64,000 nucleotides of DNA from Flavobacterium sp. 9AF (lineage in GTDB: Bacteria > Bacteroidota > Bacteroidia > Flavobacteriales > Flavobacteriaceae), in NCBI RefSeq assembly GCF_902506265.1, contig NZ_LR733556.1, positions 1,271,838 to 1,335,837 on the forward strand, in the 5' to 3' direction. Below are positions 33,482 through 43,281 of the stretch, in pieces (position 1 is the stretch's first letter; each line of letters starts with the position of its first letter). A program made the position numbers and the translations under genes. The notes under the pieces were generated by a model. The model did no database searches. It was not told the origin of the DNA and worked only from the letters and a program-made list of their open reading frames with translations.

Positions 33482-36112
33482 TTATTTTTTGGTTAACATT
33501 CGTTTTATTTCATTCAACTTCATTAAAGCTTCCACTGGAGTAAGTGTATTGATGTCTATATTTAAAATTTCGTCTTTTATTTCTTCTAATAAGGGATCGT
33601 CTAAGTTAAAAATACTCAATTGCATTTCGTTATCTTTTTCTAACTTATTACCATTTAAAGCATCTCCAGAATGGTCTTTTTCTAGTTTTTTTAATAACTT
33701 TTGCGCTTTTTGAATTACCACTTGTGGCATTCCTGCCATTTTTGCCACATGGATACCAAAACTATGTGCACTACCTCCTTTTACTAATTTACGAATAAAC
33801 AACACCGTATCTTTTAATTCCTTTACAGATACATTAAAATTTTGAATACGTTCAAAAATGGCTTCCATTTCATTTAATTCGTGGTAATGGGTAGCAAAAA
33901 GCGTTTTCGGTTTGTTAGGATGTTCGTGTAAATATTCGGAAATCGCCCAAGCAATTGAAATTCCGTCATAAGTAGAAGTTCCTCTACCAATTTCATCTAA
34001 TAAGACCAAACTTCTATCCGAAATGTTATTTAAAATCGAAGCGGTTTCGTTCATCTCCACCATAAAGGTCGATTCGCCCATAGAAATATTATCGCTCGCT
34101 CCTACTCTAGTAAAAATTTTATCTACGATGCCCATTCGTACACTTTCAGCAGGTACAAAACTTCCCATTTGAGCTAATAAAACGATCAAAGCCGTTTGTC
34201 TTAATATGGCCGATTTACCCGACATATTCGGCCCAGTGATCATGATGATTTGTTGTGTTTCATTATCCAAAAAAACATCATTTGAAATATAGGGCACACC
34301 TATAGGCAATTGTTTTTCAATCACAGGATGTCTCCCTTCTTTAATCTCTAAATCATAACTATCATCGATAATAGGCTCTACATATTTATGTTCTATTGCC
34401 AATTGGGTAAACGAATTCAAACAATCCAACTGCGCAATCAAATTAGCATTGTGTTGCACAGGCTTAATATATGTTGCCATCCAGTTGACCAATTGTTCAA
34501 ACAACTGACTTTCTAATTGTTGTATCTTATCTTCAGCTCCTAAAATCTTACTTTCATATTCTTTTAGCTCTTCAGTAATATAGCGTTCGGCACTTACCAG
34601 TGTTTGCTTCCTAATCCAATCGGCTGGCACTTTATCTTTATGCGTATTTCGAACTTCGATGTAATAACCAAATACATTATTAAAAGACACTTTTAAGGAA
34701 GAAATGCCTGTTTTCTCACTTTCTCTTACTTCTAGGTCTTCTAAATAGCCTTTTCCTTTAGAAGAAATAGCTCTTAATTCGTCTAATTCTGCATGTACTC
34801 CTGTTGCAATCGCATTCCCTTTATTTACATGTGCAGGTGCCTCTGGATTTAAGGTCGTTTGAATTTTCTCACGCAACAGTTCGCAGGCATGCAAACTATC
34901 ACCTATGGCTTTTAAAGCTTCATTCTTACTTTGTAAAGCTATTTCCTTTATTGGGATAATCGCATTCAAAGAGTCGTTTAAGTACACCACTTCTCTCGGG
35001 GAAACTTTCCCTGTTGCCACTTTAGAAATCAAACGTTCTAAATCGGAAATTTGTTTGATTTGGTATTGAATCTTTTGTAAGATTTCTGGATTATCTTTTA
35101 AATAAGCCACTACTTCATGACGACTTTTAATACGTGAAACATCTTTTAAAGGCAAAGCCAACCAACGTTTCAGCAAACGCGACCCCATAGGCGACAACGT
35201 TTTGTCGATAACATCTAAAAGGGTAACTGCATTTACATTAGTAGAATGATACAATTCCAAATTACGAATCGTAAAACGATCCATCCACACATAAGCATCT
35301 TCTGCAATACGCTGAATGTTTGTAATGTGTTGGATTTTACTATGTTGGGTTTCCGATAAATAATACAAAATGGCACCCGAAGCCACAATTCCTTCTTGCA
35401 GTTCTTCTACTCCAAATCCTTTTAAGGAATTGGTTTGAAAATGCTTGGTTAAGGTTTCCATCGCATAATCTTCCTTATACACCCAATCTTCTAGAAAAAA
35501 AGAATGTAAATCATCACCGAAAATTTCTTTAAATTGATTCTTGTGGTGCTTTGGTACTAAAACTTCACTTGGATTAAAGTTTTGCAAGAGTTTGTCGATA
35601 TATTCTTCATTTCCTTGTGCGGTTAAAAATTCGCCCGTTGAAACATCTAAAAAAGCAATTCCCAGATTTTTTTTTCCAAAATGAACCGATGCCAAAAAAT
35701 TATTCGATTTCGCATGTAACACCTCATCATTCATTGCTACTCCAGGTGTTACCAGTTCAGTAACGCCTCTTTTTACAATGGTTTTAGTCATTTTAGGATC
35801 TTCTAATTGGTCACAGATAGCCACACGAAGTCCTGCTTTAACCAGTTTAGGCAAATAGGTATTTAAAGAATGGTGCGGAAAACCAGCCAAAGCGGTTTCG
35901 CTATCAGAACCAGCTCCTCTTTTGGTTAAAGTAATTCCTAAAATTCCTGCCGATCGAACCGCATCTTCTCCAAACGTTTCATAAAAATCACCTACACGAA
36001 ACAATAAACAAGCATCGGGATATTTTCTTTTAATTTCATTGTATTGCTTCATTAAAGGCGTTTCCTTTTTTTCCTTTTCTTTTGTTATCGTTTCAGATGT
36101 TTTTTTAGCCAC
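33482..36112 (-). CDS. mutS: DNA mismatch repair protein MutS
   Basis: MutS (MutS1) binds mismatched bases and starts repair with MutL. The 876-residue protein has the mismatch-reading motif 'GDFYETFG' (Phe43, Glu45), connector and lever domains, then the ATPase with Walker A 'GPNMSGKS' (627-634), '[14 protein letters not shown]' and 'FATHYHEL'. The first 20 residues are a lysine-rich extension before '[13 protein letters not shown]', where many MutS proteins begin. The upstream 370 bp hold simple repeats, and the gene is divergent from an RNA methyltransferase gene. Confidence 0.97.
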   Translation of the reverse strand: MAKKTSETITKEKEKKETPLMKQYNEIKRKYPDACLLFRVGDFYETFGEDAVRSAGILGITLTKRGAGSDSETALAGFPHHSLNTYLPKLVKAGLRVAICDQLEDPKMTKTIVKRGVTELVTPGVAMNDEVLHAKSNNFLASVHFGKKNLGIAFLDVSTGEFLTAQGNEEYIDKLLQNFNPSEVLVPKHHKNQFKEIFGDDLHSFFLEDWVYKEDYAMETLTKHFQTNSLKGFGVEELQEGIVASGAILYYLSETQHSKIQHITNIQRIAEDAYVWMDRFTIRNLELYHSTNVNAVTLLDVIDKTLSPMGSRLLKRWLALPLKDVSRIKSRHEVVAYLKDNPEILQKIQYQIKQISDLERLISKVATGKVSPREVVYLNDSLNAIIPIKEIALQSKNEALKAIGDSLHACELLREKIQTTLNPEAPAHVNKGNAIATGVHAELDELRAISSKGKGYLEDLEVRESEKTGISSLKVSFNNVFGYYIEVRNTHKDKVPADWIRKQTLVSAERYITEELKEYESKILGAEDKIQQLESQLFEQLVNWMATYIKPVQHNANLIAQLDCLNSFTQLAIEHKYVEPIIDDSYDLEIKEGRHPVIEKQLPIGVPYISNDVFLDNETQQIIMITGPNMSGKSAILRQTALIVLLAQMGSFVPAESVRMGIVDKIFTRVGASDNISMGESTFMVEMNETASILNNISDRSLVLLDEIGRGTSTYDGISIAWAISEYLHEHPNKPKTLFATHYHELNEMEAIFERIQNFNVSVKELKDTVLFIRKLVKGGSAHSFGIHVAKMAGMPQVVIQKAQKLLKKLEKDHSGDALNGNKLEKDNEMQLSIFNLDDPLLEEIKDEILNIDINTLTPVEALMKLNEIKRMLTKK

Positions 36113-36326
36113 TGTTTGTTATTTTTAGAAGTGTTTGCGAAGGTACGAATTTCAATGGCAATGGCAATATCAAAAATCAATGGTAATGACAATTTCAAAT
36201 TTTAATTCAATTGCCATTAATAATATTGCTCCTTTTAATAATGACAGAGACTTTATTTTAAAAGGTAATTCTTCCTGCACCCTCTCATGCTATTGACATT
36301 AAAAATTGAAACAATAACCCATTACA
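36113..36326. other. Repetitive AT-rich spacer upstream of mutS
   Basis: No gene is seen. 36153-36240 contains repeated CAATGGCAATGGCAAT-like words in both orientations (AATTCAATTGCCATT later). The octamer array begins at its right end. Confidence 0.6.
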
Positions 36327-36470
36327 CATTATCTCATTATCTAATTATCTAATTGAATCATTGACTTATTGACTCATTGACTTATTGACTCATTGACTCA
36401 TTGACTTATTGACACATTGACTAATCGACACATTATCTAATCCACACATTGCTACATTGCCACATTATTT
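36327..36470. repeat. Octamer tandem repeat array (18 units, consensus YATTGACT)
   Basis: Read from 36327 in 8-bp steps, the sequence is CATTATCT twice, AATTATCT, AATTGAAT, then CATTGACT and TATTGACT alternating, then decayed units (AATCGACA, CATTATCT, CATTGCTA, CATTGCCA, CATTATTT). The next octamer in register is the -7 box TATCTTTG. The array carries a TTG every 8 bp. Confidence 0.85.
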
Positions 36471-36478
36471 TATCTTTG
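36449..36478 (+). promoter_or_regulatory. Promoter of the RNA methyltransferase gene, inside the octamer array
   Basis: TTG (36449-36451), a 19-bp spacer, TATCTTTG (36471-36478). The ATG at 36483 is only 4 bp after the -7 box, so the mRNA would be leaderless or nearly so. Confidence 0.65.
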
Positions 36479-36482
36479 CCCT

Positions 36483-37010
36483 ATGAGAAAATTAGCCAAC
36501 GCAGAACTAGAGCGATTAAATAAAGAAGAGTTTAAAGAAGCTACAAAAACACCACTTATTCTTGTTTTAGATGACATTAGAAGTTTACACAATATTGGTT
36601 CGGTTTTTAGAACGGCCGATGCTTTTTTAGTGGAGAAAATTTATTTGTGTGGCATAACAGCTGTTCCGCCAAACAAAGAAATTCACAAAACTGCTTTAGG
36701 AGCTACAGAAACGGTAACTTGGGAATATGCAAAAGATGTTTTAGAAGTTATTGCAAAACTTAAAGAAGAAAAAGTAGCCATTTATTCTATTGAACAAACC
36801 GAGAATTCAATTATGCTCAACGATTTTACAATAGAAACTACTACAAAGTATGCTCTAATTTTTGGAAACGAAGTAAAAGGTGTAGCACAAGAAGCGATAA
36901 ACCTAAGTGATGGGGTTATTGAAATTCCGCAACTGGGTACAAAACATTCTCTAAATATTTCGGTAAGTGCAGGTATTGTGGTTTGGGATTTATTTCAGAA
37001 AATGCAGTAG
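36483..37010 (+). CDS. TrmH/SpoU family RNA 2'-O-methyltransferase
   Basis: The 175-residue protein is a SPOUT methyltransferase with the three family motifs: 'LVLDDIRSLHNIGSVFRTADAF' near residue 26, 'YALIFGNEVKGVAQEAI' near 120, and 'IPQLGTKHSLNISVSAGIVVWDL' near 148. The deep knot formed by motifs 2 and 3 binds SAM. The target (tRNA or rRNA 2'-O-ribose) is not defined by sequence; it lacks the N-terminal substrate-binding domain of RlmB. It sits directly behind the octamer array and promoter. Confidence 0.9.
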   Translation: MRKLANAELERLNKEEFKEATKTPLILVLDDIRSLHNIGSVFRTADAFLVEKIYLCGITAVPPNKEIHKTALGATETVTWEYAKDVLEVIAKLKEEKVAIYSIEQTENSIMLNDFTIETTTKYALIFGNEVKGVAQEAINLSDGVIEIPQLGTKHSLNISVSAGIVVWDLFQKMQ

Positions 37011-37459
37011 GAAAAAGGGAAAAGGGAAAAGAGAAAAGAGAAAAAATATGAGAATTATTAAATTCTAAAATATTTAAGACAACCAAAGAACAAACTAACC
37101 CAACGAATCCTACTGGAAATACCAATGAAAAATAATCCCTTTGATGTTGATAAAAAAACATTATAAAGCAACAATAAAAACAACAACGAATGCAATTTAT
37201 GGTAGAAAGAGGCAGCCCAAAAAGTCTACAAAGGTGCTATTCTGAAATAAGTTCAGAATCTAAAAATATTGATTAATAGTTTAATTTAGAATCTGAAACA
37301 AGTTCAGATTGACAAGAATCATTATCATTTAGACATCCTCTTTTTTTGCATCCCACACTTTAAAAAAAATCATAAAAATGTTAATTTTTCTATTAAAGAC
37401 GCTAAACACAAAAGAGAATAAATGAAAAATAGTAGTTTTGTTTTCAAATAAAAAACATC
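37011..37459. other. Intergenic region with purine repeats and two palindromes
   Basis: It opens with tandem GGGAAAA/GAGAAAA words at 37011-37046. No gene is supported; the minus-strand frame across its start overlaps the methyltransferase gene and is low complexity. A -7 like box TAGTTTTG at 37433-37440 precedes the DinB-family gene by 19 bp. Confidence 0.6.
37239..37310. repeat. Two near-identical 21-bp inverted repeats
   Basis: ATTCTGAA-ATAAG-TTCAGAAT (37239-37259) and AATCTGAA-ACAAG-TTCAGATT (37290-37310), spaced 51 bp. The second is followed by GACA, a form that I recall from dispersed extragenic elements in flavobacteria. Confidence 0.75.
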
Positions 37460-38590
37460 ATGAAAAAAACATTTTTATTAATTGGATTATTTATTCAAAT
37501 TGCACTACATGCGCAAGATGTAAAAGTAATATCTAGTAGTTGGACTTCTTTTACTCAATCCATTAACATTGAAACAAAGAAAGAAAAAAAATTTAAAATT
37601 GAAGCTGCTGTTAAAGTAGTTTCAGATGAAGATTATGCTTGGGCTGGATTATGGGCAAGAGTAGACAACAAAAAAGAGGGTTATGGTTTCTTTGACAATA
37701 TGGCTGATCGTCCCATAAAATCTAATTCTTGGCAAACCTATACGGTAGAAGGCACATTTGATGAGCATTCAAAATCGATTAATTTTGGAGGATTATGTTT
37801 GTATAATGGTAAATTTTACTTTGATGATTTTAAATTATTCATTGAGAATGACAAGGGGGTTTTAGAACCTGTAAAAATATCAAATGGTAATTTTGAAAAA
37901 AAAATAGAAAACGGTACTATTCCTAGATGGAGTAATGGTGTTTCACAAGGACAAGGTATAAAAGTAAAAGAGTATGAAATAACGACAACTGAAGACAAAG
38001 CGGAAGGAAAATATGCCATAGTAATTGAAGGCAAAGGAATAATTTATAAAGATTCCTATAAAATAAAGCCTATGGAAAATGTTTCTCCACAAATAGGCAC
38101 ATTAATTTCTATGCTTGAAAATTTAAAAGATCGTGTTGAAAACCAAGTAAAAAATATGAGTCAGTATGAATTGGATTATCTTCATGATGAAAAAGCCAAT
38201 CGCATTGGTTCTTTAATTATGCATTTAGCTGCTGCAGAAAAATACTACCAGTTATATACTTTTGAAAATAGAGGATTTAATGAAGAAGAAAAAAAGATAT
38301 GGCAAACTGCTTTAGATTTAGATCAAGGTGGTCGTGATGAAATAAGAAACCATGATGCACAATATTATTTAAATATTTTTAATGAAGTACGTGCCAAAAC
38401 GATTGAAGAATTAAAAAAGAGAGACGATGCGTGGTTGATGGAAGTACACAAAGACAGCGATATGAATAACTTTTTTGGTTGGTTTCATGTCATGGAACAC
38501 CAATCAAGTCATTTAGGGCAAATCTTATTTTTAAAGAAACGGATTCCACCAGAACCAGAGGTAAACTTGGAACAACCTATTAAAAATTAA
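37460..38590 (+). CDS. Secreted DinB-family protein with N-terminal beta-sandwich
   Basis: The 376-residue protein has a signal peptide ('LLIGLFIQIALHAQD'). Residues 20-190 form a beta-rich region with 'GLWARVDNKKEGYGFFDNMADRPI' and 'FGGLCLYNGKFYFDDFKLF', resembling jelly-roll binding modules. Residues 210-365 have the four-helix DinB pattern with 'MHLAAAEKYYQ' and 'FHVMEHQSSHLGQILFLKKR'; the histidines fit the usual DinB metal triad. DinB proteins are metal-dependent thiol transferases or hydrolases, and the substrate here is unknown. It has a terminator and stands alone. Confidence 0.82.
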   Translation: MKKTFLLIGLFIQIALHAQDVKVISSSWTSFTQSINIETKKEKKFKIEAAVKVVSDEDYAWAGLWARVDNKKEGYGFFDNMADRPIKSNSWQTYTVEGTFDEHSKSINFGGLCLYNGKFYFDDFKLFIENDKGVLEPVKISNGNFEKKIENGTIPRWSNGVSQGQGIKVKEYEITTTEDKAEGKYAIVIEGKGIIYKDSYKIKPMENVSPQIGTLISMLENLKDRVENQVKNMSQYELDYLHDEKANRIGSLIMHLAAAEKYYQLYTFENRGFNEEEKKIWQTALDLDQGGRDEIRNHDAQYYLNIFNEVRAKTIEELKKRDDAWLMEVHKDSDMNNFFGWFHVMEHQSSHLGQILFLKKRIPPEPEVNLEQPIKN

Positions 38591-38592
38591 AT

Positions 38593-38624
38593 AAAAATGC
38601 GTTCAATTAAGAACGCATTTTTTT
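38593..38624 (+). terminator. Intrinsic terminator after the DinB-family gene
   Basis: Stem AAAAATGCGTTC / GAACGCATTTTT with a 6-nt loop and T-run. Confidence 0.87.
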
Positions 38625-38703
38625 GTGGTGTATAATCATAACTAACTACATGGCGTATACATCATCTATAAATATCATTTAGAACAAGCAGTCGTTCATT
38701 ATT

Positions 38704-41382
38704 CTAAAATCGATAATCCATTTTTAATAAAACATATCTTGGTTGCAAACGGTATTCCGTATTAGATATACTAATATCGTTAACGCTGTAATTTTTAAAA
38801 GAAGTAGTATTAAATAAATTGTTTCCCGATAAGAAAAAAGACAATTTGTTTTCCTTCACTGTATATTTTGCTTCCAAATCCATAAAATAATAGGTGTTGT
38901 GCTTCTTTTCTAAGTTACCAAAAAAATATCTTTCAGTTTGTATTTGAAAATTCATCTTAGAATTAAGTACAAATGATAAATCTAAAAACAGGGTATTATT
39001 AGTAAATGAATTGTTTATAGTTGTTGTCACTTCATTATAATCCCATTTTGTACCTGTGTGATAATTGAATATGCCTTTAAAACCGGAACGCAACTCTAAA
39101 CCATAATAGATTAAATTGTTTTTCACTGCTCTTAAGTTAGAATTATTTACCACATTCTTATAATTCGTTTTTGTACCACCAACAACTAATTTTAAATTAG
39201 AAGATACTGGTCTAAAATAATAATCAACGGAAGAACTCAAGGTTGCAAGATCTCTATCTTTAATCTGTATTTTATCATATTGAGAATAATTTTGTGCAAT
39301 TACTGCATGGGTACTCAAAAAATCATGATTTCTAGAGTACATTATAAATGTGCTAGCGAAAAATTTATCACCCCAATTTCCATAAGTGTAACTCAACAAG
39401 GCATTGGAAGCTTCTAATTGATTGAAAGTTCCTGTGCCTTTTGTAAATGATCTAAAACCACTATGCACATAATTAGAATAAACATCAAGTATGGAAGCAT
39501 TAGTTGTATTAAATGCATAAGAGGCAAGTATTTTGTTTTTTTTATTCATTTCATACTCTATTCCTAATTTTGGATTTATAAAAAAAGGCGTTTGAGAAGC
39601 TTTCATTTCTGCAATTTCCAATGTATTAAAGAATTGATGCAAATCAATTTGTGGCACTAAATTGATTTTTTTCAAACGGTAAGCATATTTTAGAATTGCA
39701 TATAAATCATTTACTCCATAAACTGTATTGTTTTGATACCCCAAAGGATTATCGATAAGCTGGTTTCCATTTTTAATTTGAAAATTTGAATGCAAGACAT
39801 CTCTTCTGTATTGATTTCCAAATTTTATTTCTAATAAATTACCTGCTTTTTCCCTATTTAACAAATAACTTTCTATGCCATAAAAAGCCATTTCATTCTG
39901 GTTTATTTGAGCAATATTGTTTGCATTTGACGAAAATAAATCATCGTATAAAAACTGATTTAACTCATAGGTTTGAGGCGTTTTTTCATTAATTACCCGA
40001 GCCGAAATTAACCATGCTTTATTAGTGGTTATTTTATTAGTAAACACTATTTTTTGATCCAATAGGTGGTTATTACTATTTAATCTCTCCTGTAACAAAT
40101 TATCATTAAACAACAATTCACTTCTATCTTTATTTCTTGTGTTGCTTAACTTACTGGTGAACTGAAAATTTTTAGTTGATGAAATATTAAAATCAAAATC
40201 TATCTTTCCAAACCCTACTAATGTGTTTTTTCGTAGTGTAAAATCTTCTGTATTTTGAAAAAAGATGTTATTAGCAAAAAATGATTGGCTACTATTTCTA
40301 TAAAAATTGTTTTCGTCTTGATTTATAAAAGCCATCGCTTTTAATTTTATTTTTGGAGAAAGGGTAAAGATGCTGTTCAGTGAAATTAACTCCGCATTAT
40401 TAAAATTGACTCTTTTCTGCTTAAGTTGCGGCACATATACCTCTAATCCTAAAATTGTTTGATTTTTTTCATTGTCACCTATTTGCTCATCACCAAATGA
40501 ATAAATTAAACTTGAAATATCTCCTGTAGCAGTTTCACCTGTGTTATTGAGATTAGTTAGGAAGTAATATTTATTTTTTTTTCCAAAATTCATAAGATTA
40601 CTTCTTCCTTCATATCTGTTTTCAGAAATTAATCCATAACCTAAAAGAAAATTACCAAACCATTGCCTTTTAGCATCATCCTTTAAAACCAAATTTAAAG
40701 CTACTTTTTCGCTATTTTCAATCCCTTTTAAGTGTTTATTATTAGAATAATGCTGTAACAATTCTACCTTTTCAATAGGACTAGAAGGCATATTTTTAGT
40801 CAGTACTTTGTATCCTTTTTCAAAGAAATCATCGTTATCTACCATTACTTTTTCTACTTCCTGATTTCCCGCTTTAATTGTTCCATCACTATCTACGGTA
40901 AGTCCAGGAATTTTTTTTAATAAATCTTCTACTACTTCTTCGTTGCCTTGTATAAAGGCTTTAACATCAAAAACAATAGTGTCTTTTTTTATAGTAATGG
41001 GTCTATTGGATTCTATGACAACCTCATTTAAAGCAATCGCTTTATAAACTAAAGAAGCATCTTGTAAAATTGTTTTTGATTCATGAGTTAGGACAACTTC
41101 AAAAGATACTGTTTCATAATTTAATGCCGAAAAACTCAAAACATAGCTACCCGTTTTATAAGTAGTTAATTCATAGTTTCCTGTTTCATTGCTATAACCA
41201 TAAGCAATAATGCTCTGAGAATTTTCAGGTTTTAAAATTACATTAGCAGCACTTACTGGAAAACCTTTATCGTCAAGAATTGTTCCTTTGATTGTACTTT
41301 GTGCAAACGAAAAAGCACCTAACAACAACATTGCTGTTGTTAGGTTAACCAAACTACAAACAAAAAACAATGCTTTATTCAA
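38704..41382 (-). CDS. TonB-receptor-like outer membrane beta-barrel protein
   Basis: The 892-residue protein has a signal peptide, then a carboxypeptidase-regulatory-like beta-sandwich (about 30-115, 'IKGTILDDKGFPVSAANVILK'), and a plug-like domain (about 120-220, 'VEDLLKKIPGLTVDSDGTIKAGNQEVEKVMVDNDDFF'). A long barrel follows and ends with 'YVLLKMDYRF'. I see no TonB box. Such proteins often lie next to GLPGLI genes, as here. It is the last gene of a minus-strand operon and overlaps the preceding small gene by 8 bp. It probably moves or senses an unknown ligand at the outer membrane. Confidence 0.85.
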   Translation of the reverse strand: MNKALFFVCSLVNLTTAMLLLGAFSFAQSTIKGTILDDKGFPVSAANVILKPENSQSIIAYGYSNETGNYELTTYKTGSYVLSFSALNYETVSFEVVLTHESKTILQDASLVYKAIALNEVVIESNRPITIKKDTIVFDVKAFIQGNEEVVEDLLKKIPGLTVDSDGTIKAGNQEVEKVMVDNDDFFEKGYKVLTKNMPSSPIEKVELLQHYSNNKHLKGIENSEKVALNLVLKDDAKRQWFGNFLLGYGLISENRYEGRSNLMNFGKKNKYYFLTNLNNTGETATGDISSLIYSFGDEQIGDNEKNQTILGLEVYVPQLKQKRVNFNNAELISLNSIFTLSPKIKLKAMAFINQDENNFYRNSSQSFFANNIFFQNTEDFTLRKNTLVGFGKIDFDFNISSTKNFQFTSKLSNTRNKDRSELLFNDNLLQERLNSNNHLLDQKIVFTNKITTNKAWLISARVINEKTPQTYELNQFLYDDLFSSNANNIAQINQNEMAFYGIESYLLNREKAGNLLEIKFGNQYRRDVLHSNFQIKNGNQLIDNPLGYQNNTVYGVNDLYAILKYAYRLKKINLVPQIDLHQFFNTLEIAEMKASQTPFFINPKLGIEYEMNKKNKILASYAFNTTNASILDVYSNYVHSGFRSFTKGTGTFNQLEASNALLSYTYGNWGDKFFASTFIMYSRNHDFLSTHAVIAQNYSQYDKIQIKDRDLATLSSSVDYYFRPVSSNLKLVVGGTKTNYKNVVNNSNLRAVKNNLIYYGLELRSGFKGIFNYHTGTKWDYNEVTTTINNSFTNNTLFLDLSFVLNSKMNFQIQTERYFFGNLEKKHNTYYFMDLEAKYTVKENKLSFFLSGNNLFNTTSFKNYSVNDISISNTEYRLQPRYVLLKMDYRF

Positions 41383-41635
41383 CTTTTGCTACTTTAGGCT
41401 TTATAATTCCTGCTGCAATTGCTGCATTTTCTACCTGTTCACATGTCGTTGCTGTAAATGTGTATTCAGATACTAGGGTTTGAGCCCCTATTTTTTCTTT
41501 TACGATATAGGTTATCGAACAAATATCTGTTTTAACATTTTTCTTTTCAACTCCATTTTCTTTGGGATTATTTTTATGAGCGAAAACCATATTTATAAAT
41601 AGTAAAATTATCGCTGTTATTAGTATTTTTTTCAT
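41375..41635 (-). CDS. Small secreted protein with 'CSIT' motif
   Basis: This 86-residue protein has a signal peptide ending 'INMVFAHK'. The mature part 'DICSITYIVKEKIGAQTLVSEYTFTATTCEQVENAAIAAG' has two cysteines about 30 residues apart. It looks like a shorter relative of the protein at 43282-43686, which has 'ECSITITMSV' and 'TTSCANAVAAG' in the same places. It overlaps the barrel gene by 8 bp, so both are coupled. I know no family for it. Confidence 0.75.
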   Translation of the reverse strand: MKKILITAIILLFINMVFAHKNNPKENGVEKKNVKTDICSITYIVKEKIGAQTLVSEYTFTATTCEQVENAAIAAGIIKPKVAKVE

Positions 41636-41647
41636 GTTTTATTTAAT

Positions 41648-42385
41648 TTATTGTTCAATAGAAATAATTCGTTTATTGGATATTGTAACTTTAACATCTC
41701 TGCTTAATTTAGAATTTACTTTTCTTTCTAAATCATCTAAAAACTCTTGATTGTCTTCCTTATTTTGTTTGCTAGAAATAACTTTAAAACCTTCTATTAT
41801 ATTTTTAATTTCTTCTTCAAATGGAATTGTAATTTTATTTATTATAAAAATAACCTTGCTTTCTGAATCATACAGCTCCATGATTACACCAGGTAAATTA
41901 TTAAACTTCCAAGGTCCAACATTGTAAGGCAAATCGGCACAATACCAAGCCGTATAATTTCTTCCTCTAAAATCAGCCTCTGCTTTAAAGCAATTGTACT
42001 TTCCTATCAATTTATTTTCTTCAATTAATTTCCAATTTATCAAAGGATTATCGTCTTTTATAGCTACAATTTCTTTTGTTAATAAAGACTTTTGAATTTC
42101 ATAGGTTTCCTTCTTAACTTTATCCATATAAACATAGGAAGCTGTGGTATCTATTTTATTTATCACATACTCTCCTTTTAGAGAAACCTCTTCCGTATAT
42201 AAGTTTTCACTCTCTGCACTTTTAAATTTAAAAAGTGAATAATTTGAATTAAACAACACGGTTCCATTGTACTTAGAAAGACCATCTAATGAAAGAATCA
42301 TATCATATTCAATTTTCCCATCGGAAAATCTTGACTGAGAAAAAGTTACTTGTATTATAAAAAGTAGTATCCAGAAATGTTGCAT
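41648..42385 (-). CDS. GLPGLI family protein (first paralogue)
   Basis: The 245-residue protein has a signal peptide and the family core 'FRGRNYTAWYCADLPYNVGP' followed by 'WKFNNLPGVIMELYD', where GLPGLI reads NLPGVI. GLPGLI proteins are periplasmic Bacteroidota proteins of unknown function that often stand next to TonB-receptor-like genes. A second copy is encoded 11 bp upstream, similar along its whole length. Confidence 0.87.
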   Translation of the reverse strand: MQHFWILLFIIQVTFSQSRFSDGKIEYDMILSLDGLSKYNGTVLFNSNYSLFKFKSAESENLYTEEVSLKGEYVINKIDTTASYVYMDKVKKETYEIQKSLLTKEIVAIKDDNPLINWKLIEENKLIGKYNCFKAEADFRGRNYTAWYCADLPYNVGPWKFNNLPGVIMELYDSESKVIFIINKITIPFEEEIKNIIEGFKVISSKQNKEDNQEFLDDLERKVNSKLSRDVKVTISNKRIISIEQ

Positions 42386-42396
42386 CCTATTTGTTT

Positions 42397-43161
42397 TTAA
42401 TCTAATTCAATTCCTTTTTTTTCAATGGAAGGAGATATACTTATTTTAATAGTTTCGTCTTTTCCTGAAGAAGCTTGCATTCGTTGTGCTTTCTCGTTCA
42501 TTCTTTTGATAAACTTCTTATTATTCTCTTCATCTATGATTTTTAATTCTTTTCGAGTAATAAAATTCTCATTCCCTTTTAGTCCTTCAATTTCTTGATT
42601 AAATGGAATTTTAAGTTGCAACATAGAAAAATAAACATCTTTATTATGATCATATAACTCGATTATTAAGCCTGGCAAACCATTAAACTTCCATGGGCCA
42701 TAAGGCAAAGGTATTGCAGGTGCATACCATGCGGTGTAATTTCTTCCTCTAAATTTACAAGTTGCCTTACTACATAATAAACTCCCTATTTCTTTTACCT
42801 CTTCTTCCAAAATCCATTCTTGAGAGCCGCTTTCTTCCCATACATTAACTTTCTGGTTAAGTATATAGAGCTTTTTTTCTTTAACCGAATGAATAATAGC
42901 TGTTTCCGTTGTGTCTCTTATAACCACTTCTAAATGTTGGGAAGCATCATCCTTTGTTGTCTCGATTACATTTTGAGCTAATCCTTTAACATTAAAAACA
43001 AATTTTGAATAGTTCTCATTAAAATACAAAATAGCATTATAATTTTTGAGCCCGTCTGTATTACTATACATATCATAATCTACTTTCCCTTTAGCTATGA
43101 AATTTTGAGATTGGATTTTATATACATACAGGATAAGAAAAACAAAGAGTATTTTTTTCAT
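42397..43161 (-). CDS. GLPGLI family protein (second paralogue)
   Basis: The 254-residue secreted protein has 'FRGRNYTAWYAPAIPLPYGP' and the canonical 'WKFNGLPGLIIELYD'. It is a tandem paralogue of the product of 41648-42385. Function is unknown. It follows the small secreted protein gene after a hairpin that probably lowers transcription into this gene. Confidence 0.89.
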   Translation of the reverse strand: MKKILFVFLILYVYKIQSQNFIAKGKVDYDMYSNTDGLKNYNAILYFNENYSKFVFNVKGLAQNVIETTKDDASQHLEVVIRDTTETAIIHSVKEKKLYILNQKVNVWEESGSQEWILEEEVKEIGSLLCSKATCKFRGRNYTAWYAPAIPLPYGPWKFNGLPGLIIELYDHNKDVYFSMLQLKIPFNQEIEGLKGNENFITRKELKIIDEENNKKFIKRMNEKAQRMQASSGKDETIKISISPSIEKKGIELD

Positions 43162-43235
43162 TTTATTTTTTAAACAAGTTAGATGAAATGTAAAACTTTT
43201 GCAAGATTTAAAATGTTATTTTTTTATATTTTATA

Positions 43236-43266
43236 AAAGCAACCTTGCTCAATAAAGGGCAAGGTT
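43236..43266 (-). terminator. Attenuator-like hairpin after the small secreted protein gene
   Basis: On the minus strand AACCTTGC / GCAAGGTT with a 10-nt loop, then a T-rich stretch (CTTTTATAAAAT). The T-run is short, so partial read-through into the GLPGLI genes is likely. Confidence 0.6.
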
Positions 43267-43281
43267 ACCTTTAAACAAAGA

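Noticed and set aside
36327-36470. Octamer array as a possible CRISPR array
   Set aside because: Units are 8 bp without spacers, and no cas gene is present. It is a simple tandem repeat.
39786-39992. 68-codon plus-strand frame inside the TonB-like barrel gene
   Set aside because: Antisense to a well-supported coding region; no start signal or family likeness.
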